DNA of 64,000 nt, taken from SIG622 sp045604705 (GTDB lineage: Bacteria; Bacillota; Clostridia; Oscillospirales; CAG-382). Both the position numbers and the translations under genes were made by a program. Each line of letters starts with the position of its first letter. The stretch's first letter is position 1. Below the pieces are notes generated by a model. That model was not told where the DNA came from, searched no databases, and was given only the letters and a program-made list of their open reading frames with translations. Below, in pieces: positions 18,744-27,714 of this stretch. Location: contig JAZUOO010000022.1 in assembly GCA_045604705.1 (NCBI GenBank), positions 5,869 to 69,868 of the forward strand, given 5' to 3'.

Positions 18744-18772
18744 TTGAATTATTCGGCTGTATGTTATATAAT
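18744..18772 (+). promoter_or_regulatory. proBA promoter
   Basis: TTGAAT (18744-18749), 17-bp spacer, TATAAT (18767-18772), 50 bp upstream of proB. Confidence 0.8.
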
Positions 18773-18822
18773 AAAAAGGCAAACGCTTTCTCAAATACAA
18801 TAAAAAACGGAGCATGATTAAT

Positions 18823-19593
18823 ATGAGAATAGTAGTAAAAGTCGGAACATCAACTCTTGCCCACAGCGGCGGCAGAATGAATATAAGACGAATTGAAAAG
18901 CTCTGCAAGGTACTCTCGGATCTCAAAAACGCCGGAAACGAAGTAGTACTCGTATCATCGGGAGCTATCGGCATGGGGGTAGGCAAGCTGTCCCTCGGAG
19001 AAAAGCCCACGGACATTCCCACAAAGCAGGCGGCGGCAGCTGTCGGTCAGTGCGAGCTTATGTACACCTATGATAAGCTTTTCACCGAATACAATCATAC
19101 AGTAGCACAGGTACTTCTTGTCAAGAGCGACATCGACAATGAACACAGAAGAAACAACTTCCATAACACAATGTCAAGACTTCTCGAACTTGGTGCACTC
19201 CCCATCATCAACGAAAATGACACTGTATCAACGGAAGAGATTGTGATAGGCGACAACGATACCCTCTCCGCAATAGTCGCAGTGGAAACCGGTGCCGATC
19301 TCCTCGTGCTGCTCTCCGATATAGACGGACTATACACTGCAGATCCTCACAAAAGCAATGACGCAAAGCTCATTGAGGAAGTATACGCAATCACGCCCGA
19401 AATACTCGCTCTTGCAGGTAGCGCAGGTTCAAGCCTCGGAACAGGCGGCATGGAAACAAAGCTGCGTGCGGCACAAATAGTAACAGAAGCAGGTACAGAT
19501 ATGATAATCGCAAACGGTGAAAACCCTGATATTCTCTATAATATCGCGGACGGTATCCCATTTGGCACAAGATTCTACAAATGCAAAAAGTGA
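18823..19593 (+). CDS. proB: Glutamate 5-kinase
   Basis: 256 residues. First step of proline synthesis, phosphorylating glutamate with ATP. The amino-acid kinase fold shows VVKVGTSTLAHSGG at the N-terminus, LVSSGAIGMGVGKL, IINENDTVSTEEI and GTGGMETKLRAA near the C-terminus. The PUA domain of the E. coli enzyme is absent, as in many Firmicutes. I chose ATG 18823 because GGAG at 18809-18812 has proper spacing; an in-frame ATG at 18814 is too close. proA follows 7 bp later. Confidence 0.95.
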   Translation: MRIVVKVGTSTLAHSGGRMNIRRIEKLCKVLSDLKNAGNEVVLVSSGAIGMGVGKLSLGEKPTDIPTKQAAAAVGQCELMYTYDKLFTEYNHTVAQVLLVKSDIDNEHRRNNFHNTMSRLLELGALPIINENDTVSTEEIVIGDNDTLSAIVAVETGADLLVLLSDIDGLYTADPHKSNDAKLIEEVYAITPEILALAGSAGSSLGTGGMETKLRAAQIVTEAGTDMIIANGENPDILYNIADGIPFGTRFYKCKK

Positions 19594-19600
19594 GGCACAT

Positions 19601-20857
19601 ATGACAACATTACAAATAATGCAAAACGCCAAAGAAGCAAAAAAAGCGGCAGTACTCCTCACGGAAGAAAAGAAAAACCAAGCCCTCACCGCAATGGCAA
19701 CAGCTCTGGTACTCGATGCCGAAACAATACTTTCTGAAAATCAAAAGGATATAGAGAACGCCAAAGGCAAAATCTCCGATGTCATGATAGACAGACTAAG
19801 CCTTACCGAGAGCAGAATAAAAGCCATGGCAAACGGCATAATCGCAGTTTCGCGGCTCCCTGATCCTTGCTCTGTAACCCTCTCCGAGTACATAAGGGAG
19901 GACGGTCTCGAAATAAGAAAGGAGTCTGTCCCCATGGGCGTTGTTGCAATCATATACGAATCACGCCCCAACGTTACAAGCGATGCGGCAGCACTGTGCC
20001 TTAAATCCGGCAACGTCTGCATTCTCCGAGGCGGCAAGGAAGCCTACAACAGCTCAAAGGCAATAGTCAATTCCTTGAGAAAGGGACTTCGCACAGCAGG
20101 TCTCTGTGAAAACCTCGTATCACTTGTTGACGACATCACAAGACAGAGTGCAACCGAGCTTATGACAGGTGTAGACTACATCGACCTGCTTATCCCCAGA
20201 GGTGGTGCGGGACTCATAAAGGCGTGCACTGAAAATGCCAAAGTCCCCTGCATAGAAACAGGCACGGGAATCTGCCACATATACATCGACAAGGATGCTG
20301 ATACCGAAAAAGCAATAAAAATCCTCTATAACGCAAAAACCTCAAGACCGTCGGTATGTAACGCCTGCGAGGTCTGCCTTGTTCACAAGGATATTGCAGA
20401 GGAAATTCTCCCGAAAATAAAAAAAGCCCTCGTCACCGGGAGAACCGCGCGAGGAGAAATACCCGTAGAGCTTCGTCTTTGCGAGAAAGCCTCAATGATT
20501 ATCGACGGAACGCACTGCATCGAAACCGATTATGACACCGAGTTCCTCGACTACATCCTCGCCGTAAAAGTAGTTGATACAATCGACCAAGCAATCGACC
20601 ATATTTCCAAACACTCCACCCGTCACAGCGAAGCAATAGTCACGGAAAACAAGGAATCCGCCGACATCTTCACAAGAAGCATAGACAGCTCTTCCCTTTA
20701 TATCAACGCCTCAACACGATTTACCGACGGAGGCGAATTCGGACTCGGCTGTGAGATGGGAATTTCAACGCAGAGACTCCATGCAAGAGGTCCGATGGGG
20801 CTTCGTGAGCTTACCACATACAAGTATATCATAAACGGAAACGGACATATACGGTGA
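19601..20857 (+). CDS. proA: Gamma-glutamyl phosphate reductase
   Basis: 418 residues, standard length. Reduces gamma-glutamyl phosphate to glutamate semialdehyde with NADPH. The aldehyde-dehydrogenase-like fold has the catalytic cysteine in SRPSVCNACEVCLVH (about residue 250). Other family motifs are IYESRPNVTSDAAALCLKSG and FTDGGEFGLGCEMGISTQRL. A longer reading frame opens inside proB, but the ATG at 19601, 7 bp after the proB stop and with GAGG upstream, gives the family length. Co-transcribed with proB. Confidence 0.96.
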   Translation: MTTLQIMQNAKEAKKAAVLLTEEKKNQALTAMATALVLDAETILSENQKDIENAKGKISDVMIDRLSLTESRIKAMANGIIAVSRLPDPCSVTLSEYIREDGLEIRKESVPMGVVAIIYESRPNVTSDAAALCLKSGNVCILRGGKEAYNSSKAIVNSLRKGLRTAGLCENLVSLVDDITRQSATELMTGVDYIDLLIPRGGAGLIKACTENAKVPCIETGTGICHIYIDKDADTEKAIKILYNAKTSRPSVCNACEVCLVHKDIAEEILPKIKKALVTGRTARGEIPVELRLCEKASMIIDGTHCIETDYDTEFLDYILAVKVVDTIDQAIDHISKHSTRHSEAIVTENKESADIFTRSIDSSSLYINASTRFTDGGEFGLGCEMGISTQRLHARGPMGLRELTTYKYIINGNGHIR

Positions 20858-20931
20858 ATGCAAAATACAAAAGCATGATTGTTCGTTCACGGTGATGTGA
20901 TTCGCATTCAAAAAACGTCCAATCAAATTGC

Positions 20932-20968
20932 TGCACAAGTTTGTTTTTAACGGACTTGTGCACTTTTT
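20932..20968 (+). terminator. proBA terminator
   Basis: TGCACAAGT...ACTTGTGCA stem followed by CTTTTTCC. The rest of the gap (20858-21170) holds only this and the next promoter. Confidence 0.8.
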
Positions 20969-21102
20969 CCTTTTGTGTACTATACTTTTTAATTGATTTA
21001 TTGTCAAGCATACTCCTGAGATTTTCAATATATACTTAACTGTTATCACATTTTCCTCAGTCAAAGCAACATAAATCTTAACTTTATCTTTACGCCCGGT
21101 TG

Positions 21103-21132
21103 TTGACAAATCTCGCCGAAAAATGTTATAAT
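21103..21132 (+). promoter_or_regulatory. Promoter of the acyl-CoA dehydratase activase gene
   Basis: TTGACA (21103-21108), 18-bp spacer, TATAAT (21127-21132), about 40 bp upstream of the gene. Confidence 0.8.
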
Positions 21133-21170
21133 ATAGTGTTATAAGGACGAATATTATCATAAAATGAAAG

Positions 21171-24152
21171 GTGGCTTGCGTTGCACAAATGAAAGAGACA
21201 TCAGCAAATAACGGACTTCTTTTGGGAATAGATATAGGCTCAACGACAGCAAAAATTGTCCTTGTTGAAGACGAAAAAATTGTATACAGTAAATACGAAC
21301 GCCACTATTCAAAGGTACGCGAAAAGACAGCACAGATGCTCTCGGAAATAAAACCGATAGTCGGAAACAGAACCTTTAAGGCGGCAATTTCCGGCTCCGC
21401 AGGCATGGGACTTGCACAGGTAGCAAGCATTCCCTTCGCCCAGGAGGTATTTGTCGTAGGCGAAGTGATAAGACGCAAAGAGCCTGATACCTCGGTAGTA
21501 ATCGAGCTTGGTGGCGAGGATGCAAAAATTATCTTCTTCGACGGTGCTCCCGATGAACGTATGAACGGCTCATGTGCAGGCGGTACAGGTGCATTTATAG
21601 ACCAGATGGCAACACTTCTCTGCATGACCAACGACGAAATGGACAAAGCAAGCCTTGAGCACAAAAAGCTCTACCCCATCGCCTCAAGATGCGGAGTTTT
21701 CGCAAAAACCGACATACAGCCACTTCTGAATCAGGGCGCAAGCAAAGCCGACGTTGCGGCAAGTATATATCAGGCAGTTGTAAATCAAACCATCGGCGGA
21801 CTTGCCCAAGGCAGAAAAATCAAAGGCAAGGTAATGTTCCTCGGCGGTCCCCTTTTCTATTGCCTGGGACTTCGTGAAAGATTCGTTGAAACTCTCGGAC
21901 TCACAGAGGAAAATGCTGTTTTCCCCGACTATGCAATATACGCAGTCGCTCTCGGAACAGCCCTGTATGCCGGCAAAGCAGGCGAAGAAAGTACCATTGA
22001 TGCCTTTATTGCCGCAATAGAGAATGCAAAGAGCTATTCCTCGGGCACGGATACACTTCCGCCACTTTTTGAAAACGAATCCGAATACAATGAATTTTCC
22101 GCACGCCACGCAAAAGCCAATGTCCAATCCAAGGATATATCGGCATACAGCGGCAATGCCTACCTCGGCATAGACTGCGGAAGCACCACAACAAAGCTGG
22201 TTCTTCTTTCCGAAAAAAACGAAATAATATACAGCTACTACGCCTCAAACATGGGAAATCCCGTTGAGGTGGTACGGGGTGAGCTTGAAAAAATATACGC
22301 ACTTTGCGAAGGCAAAATAAAAATCTGCGGAAGCGCTGTCACAGGCTACGGCGAAGAGCTTATAAAGAACGCCTTCGGGTGTGATATAGGCATAGTTGAA
22401 ACCATAGCACACTATACCGCCGCAAAATACTTCTGCCCCGAGGTTGACTTCATTCTTGACATCGGCGGTCAGGACATAAAATGCTTTAAAATCAAAAACG
22501 GCGCAATAGACAGCATAATGTTAAACGAAGCCTGCTCCTCGGGTTGCGGATCATTCCTTGAAACCTTTGCAAAATCCATGGGCTACCCTATCGCAGACTT
22601 TGCCAAAAAAGGCATCTACGGCAAGCATCCCGTAAACCTCGGCTCAAGATGTACCGTATTTATGAATTCCTCCGTAAAGCAAGCTCAAAAAGACGGTGCA
22701 GGCGTTGAAGACATTTCCGCAGGTCTTTCCATAAGCGTTGTCAAAAACGCAATATACAAGGTAATCAGAGCCGCAAGTGCAGACGAACTGGGTACAAATA
22801 TCGTTGTTCAGGGCGGTACATTCTACAACGATGCGGTGCTTCGTGCCTTTGAGCGTGAGCTCGGTAAAAACGTAATCCGTCCCGGTATTGCAGGACTCAT
22901 GGGCGCATACGGTGCGGCACTGTATTCAAAGAGATGCAAAGAGTCAACCCTTATCTCAAAGGATAACCTTGCAGCCTTCTTGCACACCTCAAAATCAATG
23001 ACCTGCAAGGGGTGTACCAACAACTGTCACCTGACAATAAATACCTTTGCCGACGGCAGAAAATACATATCCGGCAACAGATGCGAAAAGGGACTTGGAC
23101 TTGCAAAACCTACAGCCCAAGTACCAAACCTCTACGAATTCAAGCGAAACAAGCTTCTGTCTATGCAAGGCGGTGACGGCACAAGAGGCACAATAGGACT
23201 TCCTCTAGCTCTCGGAATGTACGAGCTTCTTCCACTCTGGTACGGTATTCTCTCAAACCTCGGCTTCAAGGTTGTAATCCCGAAAATGTCCACAAGACGC
23301 ACATACGAAAAAGGACAGCTTTCCATTCCGTCGGATACGGTATGCTATCCCGCAAAGCTGATGCACGGACATATAGCGGAGCTTCTCGGAGCAAAGCCCG
23401 ATGCAATCTTCTACCCCTGTCTCTCATACAACATCGACGAAAAGGCTTCCGACAACCATTACAACTGTCCCGTTGTAGCATACTACTCCGAACTTCTTGT
23501 CGGCAATATTGAAGAGCTTCGAGAAACAAAATTCCTGTACCCGTACCTTAACATAAACAGCAAGAAAGAGCTTGCAAAGGAACTCTCCGACTACCTTACC
23601 AAAAAACTCTGTCCCATAACCGTAAAGGAAGCCAAAAAAGCAGTTGACAAAGGCTTTAATCTCTACTATGACTACATGTACAGCGTAAAGCGTGAGGGTG
23701 AGCGTGCGCTCCAATTTGCAAAAGAAAACGGCAAGAGAGTCATGATTCTCGCAGGTCGTCCCTATCACATAGACCCGGAGATCTGCCACGGCATAGACGA
23801 GCTTGCAAAGAGTCTCGGCTTCGTGGTTGTCAGCGAGGACAGCGTATTCCACCTTGCAGAGCCTGTTCGCGTAAATGTTCTTAATCAGTGGACATACCAC
23901 GCAAGACTCTACAGAGCGGCAATGTATGCGGCAAAGAATCCCGATGCCGAGCTTGTACAGCTTGTGTCCTTCGGCTGCGGTGTTGATGCTATAACCACGG
24001 ACGAAGTAAGAAGCATACTTGAAGAAAGAGGCAAATTCTACACCCAGATAAAAATAGATGAGATAACCAACCTCGGTGCCGTAAAAATAAGGCTGAGAAG
24101 TCTTATCGGAGCAATAGACGAAAAGAAAGAAAAGGAGAGCAGCTTGTCATGA
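21171..24152 (+). CDS. 2-hydroxyacyl-CoA dehydratase activator, double ASKHA ATPase with DUF2229
   Basis: 993 residues. Two BadF/BadG/HgdC-type ASKHA ATPase domains begin at about residues 17 (LLLGIDIGSTTAKIVLVEDE) and 325 (YLGIDCGSTTTKLVLLSE). Each carries a cysteine motif expected to ligate the [4Fe-4S] cluster (NGSCAGGTGAFIDQMA; NEACSSGCGSFLETFA). A DUF2229 region follows (about 670-990; GTIGLPLALGMYELLPLW). HgdC-type activators inject an electron into dehydratases at the cost of ATP. The start is GTG 21171 or ATG 21189 (18 nt later); the AAAGGTGG signal lies between them, so the start is uncertain. The next gene overlaps by 4 bp. Confidence 0.88.
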   Translation: MACVAQMKETSANNGLLLGIDIGSTTAKIVLVEDEKIVYSKYERHYSKVREKTAQMLSEIKPIVGNRTFKAAISGSAGMGLAQVASIPFAQEVFVVGEVIRRKEPDTSVVIELGGEDAKIIFFDGAPDERMNGSCAGGTGAFIDQMATLLCMTNDEMDKASLEHKKLYPIASRCGVFAKTDIQPLLNQGASKADVAASIYQAVVNQTIGGLAQGRKIKGKVMFLGGPLFYCLGLRERFVETLGLTEENAVFPDYAIYAVALGTALYAGKAGEESTIDAFIAAIENAKSYSSGTDTLPPLFENESEYNEFSARHAKANVQSKDISAYSGNAYLGIDCGSTTTKLVLLSEKNEIIYSYYASNMGNPVEVVRGELEKIYALCEGKIKICGSAVTGYGEELIKNAFGCDIGIVETIAHYTAAKYFCPEVDFILDIGGQDIKCFKIKNGAIDSIMLNEACSSGCGSFLETFAKSMGYPIADFAKKGIYGKHPVNLGSRCTVFMNSSVKQAQKDGAGVEDISAGLSISVVKNAIYKVIRAASADELGTNIVVQGGTFYNDAVLRAFERELGKNVIRPGIAGLMGAYGAALYSKRCKESTLISKDNLAAFLHTSKSMTCKGCTNNCHLTINTFADGRKYISGNRCEKGLGLAKPTAQVPNLYEFKRNKLLSMQGGDGTRGTIGLPLALGMYELLPLWYGILSNLGFKVVIPKMSTRRTYEKGQLSIPSDTVCYPAKLMHGHIAELLGAKPDAIFYPCLSYNIDEKASDNHYNCPVVAYYSELLVGNIEELRETKFLYPYLNINSKKELAKELSDYLTKKLCPITVKEAKKAVDKGFNLYYDYMYSVKREGERALQFAKENGKRVMILAGRPYHIDPEICHGIDELAKSLGFVVVSEDSVFHLAEPVRVNVLNQWTYHARLYRAAMYAAKNPDAELVQLVSFGCGVDAITTDEVRSILEERGKFYTQIKIDEITNLGAVKIRLRSLIGAIDEKKEKESSLS

Positions 24153-25447
24153 CGGGAAATTATGTTGAATTCACCGAACAAATGAAAAAAGAATACACCG
24201 TACTTATCCCTAATATGCTCCCCATGCATTTCAAGATGATAATGCGTGTTATGAAAAACTACGGCTACAAAATGGAGCTTCTCGAAACCGAGGGCAAGCA
24301 TATAGCAGAAAAGGGACTCCGATATGTACATAACGACACCTGCTATCCCGCAATCCTTGTTATAGGTCAGTTCCTTGATGCTGTTGAAAGCGGAAAATAC
24401 GATCCCCACAAGGTTGCGCTTATCCTCTTTCAGACAGGTGGCGGATGCAGAGCCTCAAACTACGTATCACTCCTCAGAAAAGCCCTTGCAAAAGCAGGCT
24501 ACGGATATGTCCCGGTTATCGGCTTCAGCTTCGGCAACATCGAAAAGCACTCCGGCTGGAAGATAACGGTTCCGATTTATCTCAAGCTCTTCCACGCACT
24601 GCTTTATGCGGATCTTTTAATGAATCTTCAGAATCAGTGTAAGGTCTACGAAAAAAATCCGGGAGATACGGACATGGTCTGCGAAAAATGGCTTGCAAGG
24701 CTGACATCACAGGATAAAGCCCTGTCCCTCTCAGGTGGTAAAAAAGCAAGAGAGCTTTACCACAGGATTCTGGATGACTTTGCCGCAATAGAAAAGGTAC
24801 AAAAGCCAAAGCTCAAGGTAGGAATTGTGGGCGAGATTTTCGTAAAATATTCTCCTCTGGGCAATAACAATCTTGCGGATTTTCTTGTAAAGAACGGTGC
24901 AGAGCCCGTAATTCCCGGATTTATCGACTTTCTGCTTTACTGTATCTACAACGTAGTTCTCGACAAAAAGCTCTACGGCTTCAAATCACCGATTTATACT
25001 GCATACAATCTTGTATATAAAGTAATTCTCAAAAAGCAAAAAGAGCTAATAGAAGCCATCCGTGAACACGGAAGCTTTGATGCTCCCACTCCCTTTGATG
25101 TGACTCTTACCCTTGCAAAAGGCATAATCAGCTTCGGCACAAAAATGGGTGAGGGCTGGCTGTTGACATCGGAAATGGTGGAGCTTTACCACAGCGGTGC
25201 AAAAAACATCGTGTGTACCCAGCCCTTCGGATGCCTCCCCAACCACATCTGCGGCAAAGGAATGATGAAGCCTCTTAAAGAAAAATACCCGGATATAAAC
25301 ATTGTCGCAATAGACTACGATGCAGGCGCAACGGCAGTAAACCAGGAGAACAGAATACGCCTTATGCTCTCCAACGCAAGGCTCGTAGCCGAAGAAGCAC
25401 CCGAAGCCAATACCGCAAGCCACGAAAAAGAAGCAGTAACGGCATAA
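24149..25447 (+). CDS. 2-hydroxyacyl-CoA dehydratase-like protein (HgdB/D family)
   Basis: 432 residues, overlapping the activase gene by ATGA, so the pair is translationally coupled. In many Clostridia the activase, DUF2229 and this domain form a single polypeptide of about 1,400 residues; here it is split. Cysteines that could hold an iron-sulfur cluster occur in NDTCYPAILVIGQF (about 55), TGGGCRASNY (about 99) and CTQPFGCLPNHICGKG (about 350). Substrate unknown. No CoA transferase or dehydratase alpha subunit is adjacent, so this may be a stand-alone orphan system rather than glutamate fermentation. Confidence 0.8.
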   Translation: MTGNYVEFTEQMKKEYTVLIPNMLPMHFKMIMRVMKNYGYKMELLETEGKHIAEKGLRYVHNDTCYPAILVIGQFLDAVESGKYDPHKVALILFQTGGGCRASNYVSLLRKALAKAGYGYVPVIGFSFGNIEKHSGWKITVPIYLKLFHALLYADLLMNLQNQCKVYEKNPGDTDMVCEKWLARLTSQDKALSLSGGKKARELYHRILDDFAAIEKVQKPKLKVGIVGEIFVKYSPLGNNNLADFLVKNGAEPVIPGFIDFLLYCIYNVVLDKKLYGFKSPIYTAYNLVYKVILKKQKELIEAIREHGSFDAPTPFDVTLTLAKGIISFGTKMGEGWLLTSEMVELYHSGAKNIVCTQPFGCLPNHICGKGMMKPLKEKYPDINIVAIDYDAGATAVNQENRIRLMLSNARLVAEEAPEANTASHEKEAVTA

Positions 25448-25465
25448 ATTCCAATAAAAATAACG

Positions 25466-25502
25466 ACTCCCTGCAAGGCACAGAGCTCGGCAGGGAGTTT
25501 TC
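25466..25502 (+). terminator. Terminator after the dehydratase genes
   Basis: ACTCCCTGC...GCAGGGAGT stem followed by TTTTCGTTGTT. It also ends near the convergent small gene. Confidence 0.8.
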
Positions 25503-25518
25503 GTTGTTATATTAAGTA

Positions 25519-25614
25519 TTAACCGATAAATGTAGGAATTGTAATACTGAGCACAGATACAATCATAAGTGCTGCAAGAACCCAGCATACTATTTTGACC
25601 GTTTTCTTGTTCAT
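25519..25614 (-). CDS. 31-residue single-helix membrane peptide
   Basis: ATG at 25614, stop at 25519. The sequence starts MNKKTVKIVCWVLAALMIVS and ends IPTFIG: a basic N-terminus, one membrane helix and a short tail. A perfect AGGAGG lies at 25622-25627, 7 bp upstream. Too short for standard gene finders, but the start signals are strong. Lies just downstream of the GH13 gene on the same strand. Function unknown; short basic-hydrophobic peptides of this kind are common and unannotated in Clostridia. Confidence 0.65.
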   Translation of the reverse strand: MNKKTVKIVCWVLAALMIVSVLSITIPTFIG

Positions 25615-25629
25615 TGCAATAATCCTCCT

Positions 25630-27588
25630 TTATTTTTCCCTTTTTAGTATTTTTACACTACCGGAAGGAATCTCACATTTGCCCTTTTCAATCTCCTGTG
25701 TCAGAAGATTTCTGTACTTGAGCTTCAGTTCCTTGATAACATCCTTGTCCGATACATTAGCCATAACAAGAATTTCGTCCTTTTTATTATACCTCTTGTA
25801 GGATACAAATCCGTCGGAAGCCTCCGTAAAAACAAAGTCACCCTCACGGAAAAGCTCTTCATTACGCCTTATCCGTCCGAGCAGTACATAATATTCAAGA
25901 AGCTCCTTTTCTTGTCTGTGCCACGGATACGGAAACCTGCAAAAAGGATCTCCGTAGCCCTCAAGCCCCGCTTCATCCCCGTAAAAGACAGACGGAGTTC
26001 CGAACAAGGTATACTGCAAAGCCGCACAGACCTTCAGCATTCTTATGCCCTTGCTTCTCTGTTCCGTCGTCATACGCTTAACCGACAGCTGCTTATTTGT
26101 ATATCCGTCGGGCAAATCTCCCGAAAGTACCGTCAATATCCTGTCTGTATCATGCGTCCCCAGGATATTCATAAGTACGTCCGAGCACTGCTTAGGATAG
26201 CTTGCATAAAGCTCTGTTATCACATTATAGAAAAACTCAACATTCCCGTTTCTGACAAGCGCAATAACGGCATTCTTCATCGGATAATTCATAACGCTGT
26301 CAAGCTGCGAGCCTCTGAAGTACTTTCTTCTTTTGCTGTACGAAATCTTGTCCGCAGCGTTTTCCCAAACCTCACCTATAATAAATCCGTCACTGTTTTT
26401 GCTGCGAACAACGCTGCGCAGATTATCAAGAAATTCTTCGGGAAGCTCATCCGCAACGTCAAGTCTTATACCGCCGATGCCCATATCAAGATACTTTTCA
26501 AGAACACCGCCCTTACCAAGAAAGTAATCTGTGCACTTTTCATTATCCAAATTCAACTTGGGAAGAACCTCAATGTCCCACCAGCTCTTGTATTTGCCGC
26601 CCTCTTCAAAGGTATACCAGTCACGATAGGGAGAATCCTCGTTACCATACGCACCAACGCTGTCATATCTGCCATATTTGTTAAAATACAGACTGTCATC
26701 ACCGGTGTGATTAAAAACACCGTCAAGGATTACTTTTATATTCTTTTTTTCGGCCTTCTTTATAAGCTCCCGAAGTGCATCATCACCGCCGAACATCTCA
26801 TCAACGGTCATATAGTCGCCGGTATCATATTTGTGGTTGGAGTACGCCTTAAATATCGGACTAAGATATATACATCCCACACCGAGAGCTTCAAGATAAT
26901 CAAGCTTTTCCGCGACCCCGTAAAGCGTACCGCCGAAAAACACATTGTTCTCAACAAACGCCCCCGGATATTCACCGTACTGCGGAATACCGTTTTCCCA
27001 GTCGGGATTTGCAACAGCCGTCTTTGACACCGGAACAGCCTTTGAACCCTTGTTGAACCTGTCCACAAAAACGTGGTACATGATATTCCCTTTGAACCAT
27101 TCCGGAGTTTCAAACTTCTTATCATAAACAAGAAGCCTGAACCGACGATCCTCAAGGTCCTCGCAAAGCTCAAAGTCCGCATTATTGACACTGCTCGTAT
27201 AAAGTGTAAAGCTGCCGAAGCAGATTTCAAAGTGATAGTAATATAATCCGTTTGTAAGCTTCTCCGGAAGCTGTGACATCGGAATCTCACAGAAAAATGT
27301 GTCCGTCACAAAATCCGAAGACAACGCCAGCTCATATTCACAGGTATCACCGAAATCCCTTGAAAAACAAAGCTTTACACAACAAGCCCCTGCCCTTCTG
27401 GGAATCTCAATTTCAAACCTCAGTTTATCTTTTGCCGACGGCTCGGGAACAGCCCCAAACCTCGAAAAGTCAATCTTTCCTAATTTCTTATATACCCGAA
27501 CCGCAGGCTCCGAGCCAAGAATCCCGCACCGCTGAACCTTGCCCAGAATCCCGAGTCCCAACAAATTATCTCTTATACTGTTTTGCAT
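25630..27588 (-). CDS. Alpha-amylase family (GH13) glycoside hydrolase
   Basis: 652 residues. An N-terminal beta domain (about 1-150) precedes the catalytic barrel. The four GH13 signature regions are visible: DGVFNH (about 288), GIRLDVADE with the nucleophile Asp (about 375), IGEVWE with the acid/base Glu (about 405) and ILGTHD (about 470). No signal peptide, so probably intracellular. The domain layout resembles neopullulanase/cyclomaltodextrinase enzymes that act on maltodextrins and glycogen side chains. Last large gene of the glycogen cluster, consistent with debranching or processing of phosphorylase products. Confidence 0.88.
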   Translation of the reverse strand: MQNSIRDNLLGLGILGKVQRCGILGSEPAVRVYKKLGKIDFSRFGAVPEPSAKDKLRFEIEIPRRAGACCVKLCFSRDFGDTCEYELALSSDFVTDTFFCEIPMSQLPEKLTNGLYYYHFEICFGSFTLYTSSVNNADFELCEDLEDRRFRLLVYDKKFETPEWFKGNIMYHVFVDRFNKGSKAVPVSKTAVANPDWENGIPQYGEYPGAFVENNVFFGGTLYGVAEKLDYLEALGVGCIYLSPIFKAYSNHKYDTGDYMTVDEMFGGDDALRELIKKAEKKNIKVILDGVFNHTGDDSLYFNKYGRYDSVGAYGNEDSPYRDWYTFEEGGKYKSWWDIEVLPKLNLDNEKCTDYFLGKGGVLEKYLDMGIGGIRLDVADELPEEFLDNLRSVVRSKNSDGFIIGEVWENAADKISYSKRRKYFRGSQLDSVMNYPMKNAVIALVRNGNVEFFYNVITELYASYPKQCSDVLMNILGTHDTDRILTVLSGDLPDGYTNKQLSVKRMTTEQRSKGIRMLKVCAALQYTLFGTPSVFYGDEAGLEGYGDPFCRFPYPWHRQEKELLEYYVLLGRIRRNEELFREGDFVFTEASDGFVSYKRYNKKDEILVMANVSDKDVIKELKLKYRNLLTQEIEKGKCEIPSGSVKILKREK

Positions 27589-27714
27589 AACTCCAAAATA
27601 TATCTTCTAATAAAATCAATCTTATAATAATGAAGATTCCCGCAATCAAAGCCCGCAAATTAAGCCAACCCTTCAAGCGGGAATCAACCTCAATTGTGAA
27701 TTGTGAATTCCAAC

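Noticed and set aside
25912..27027. 371-codon plus-strand reading frame
   Set aside because: Antisense of the GH13 enzyme.
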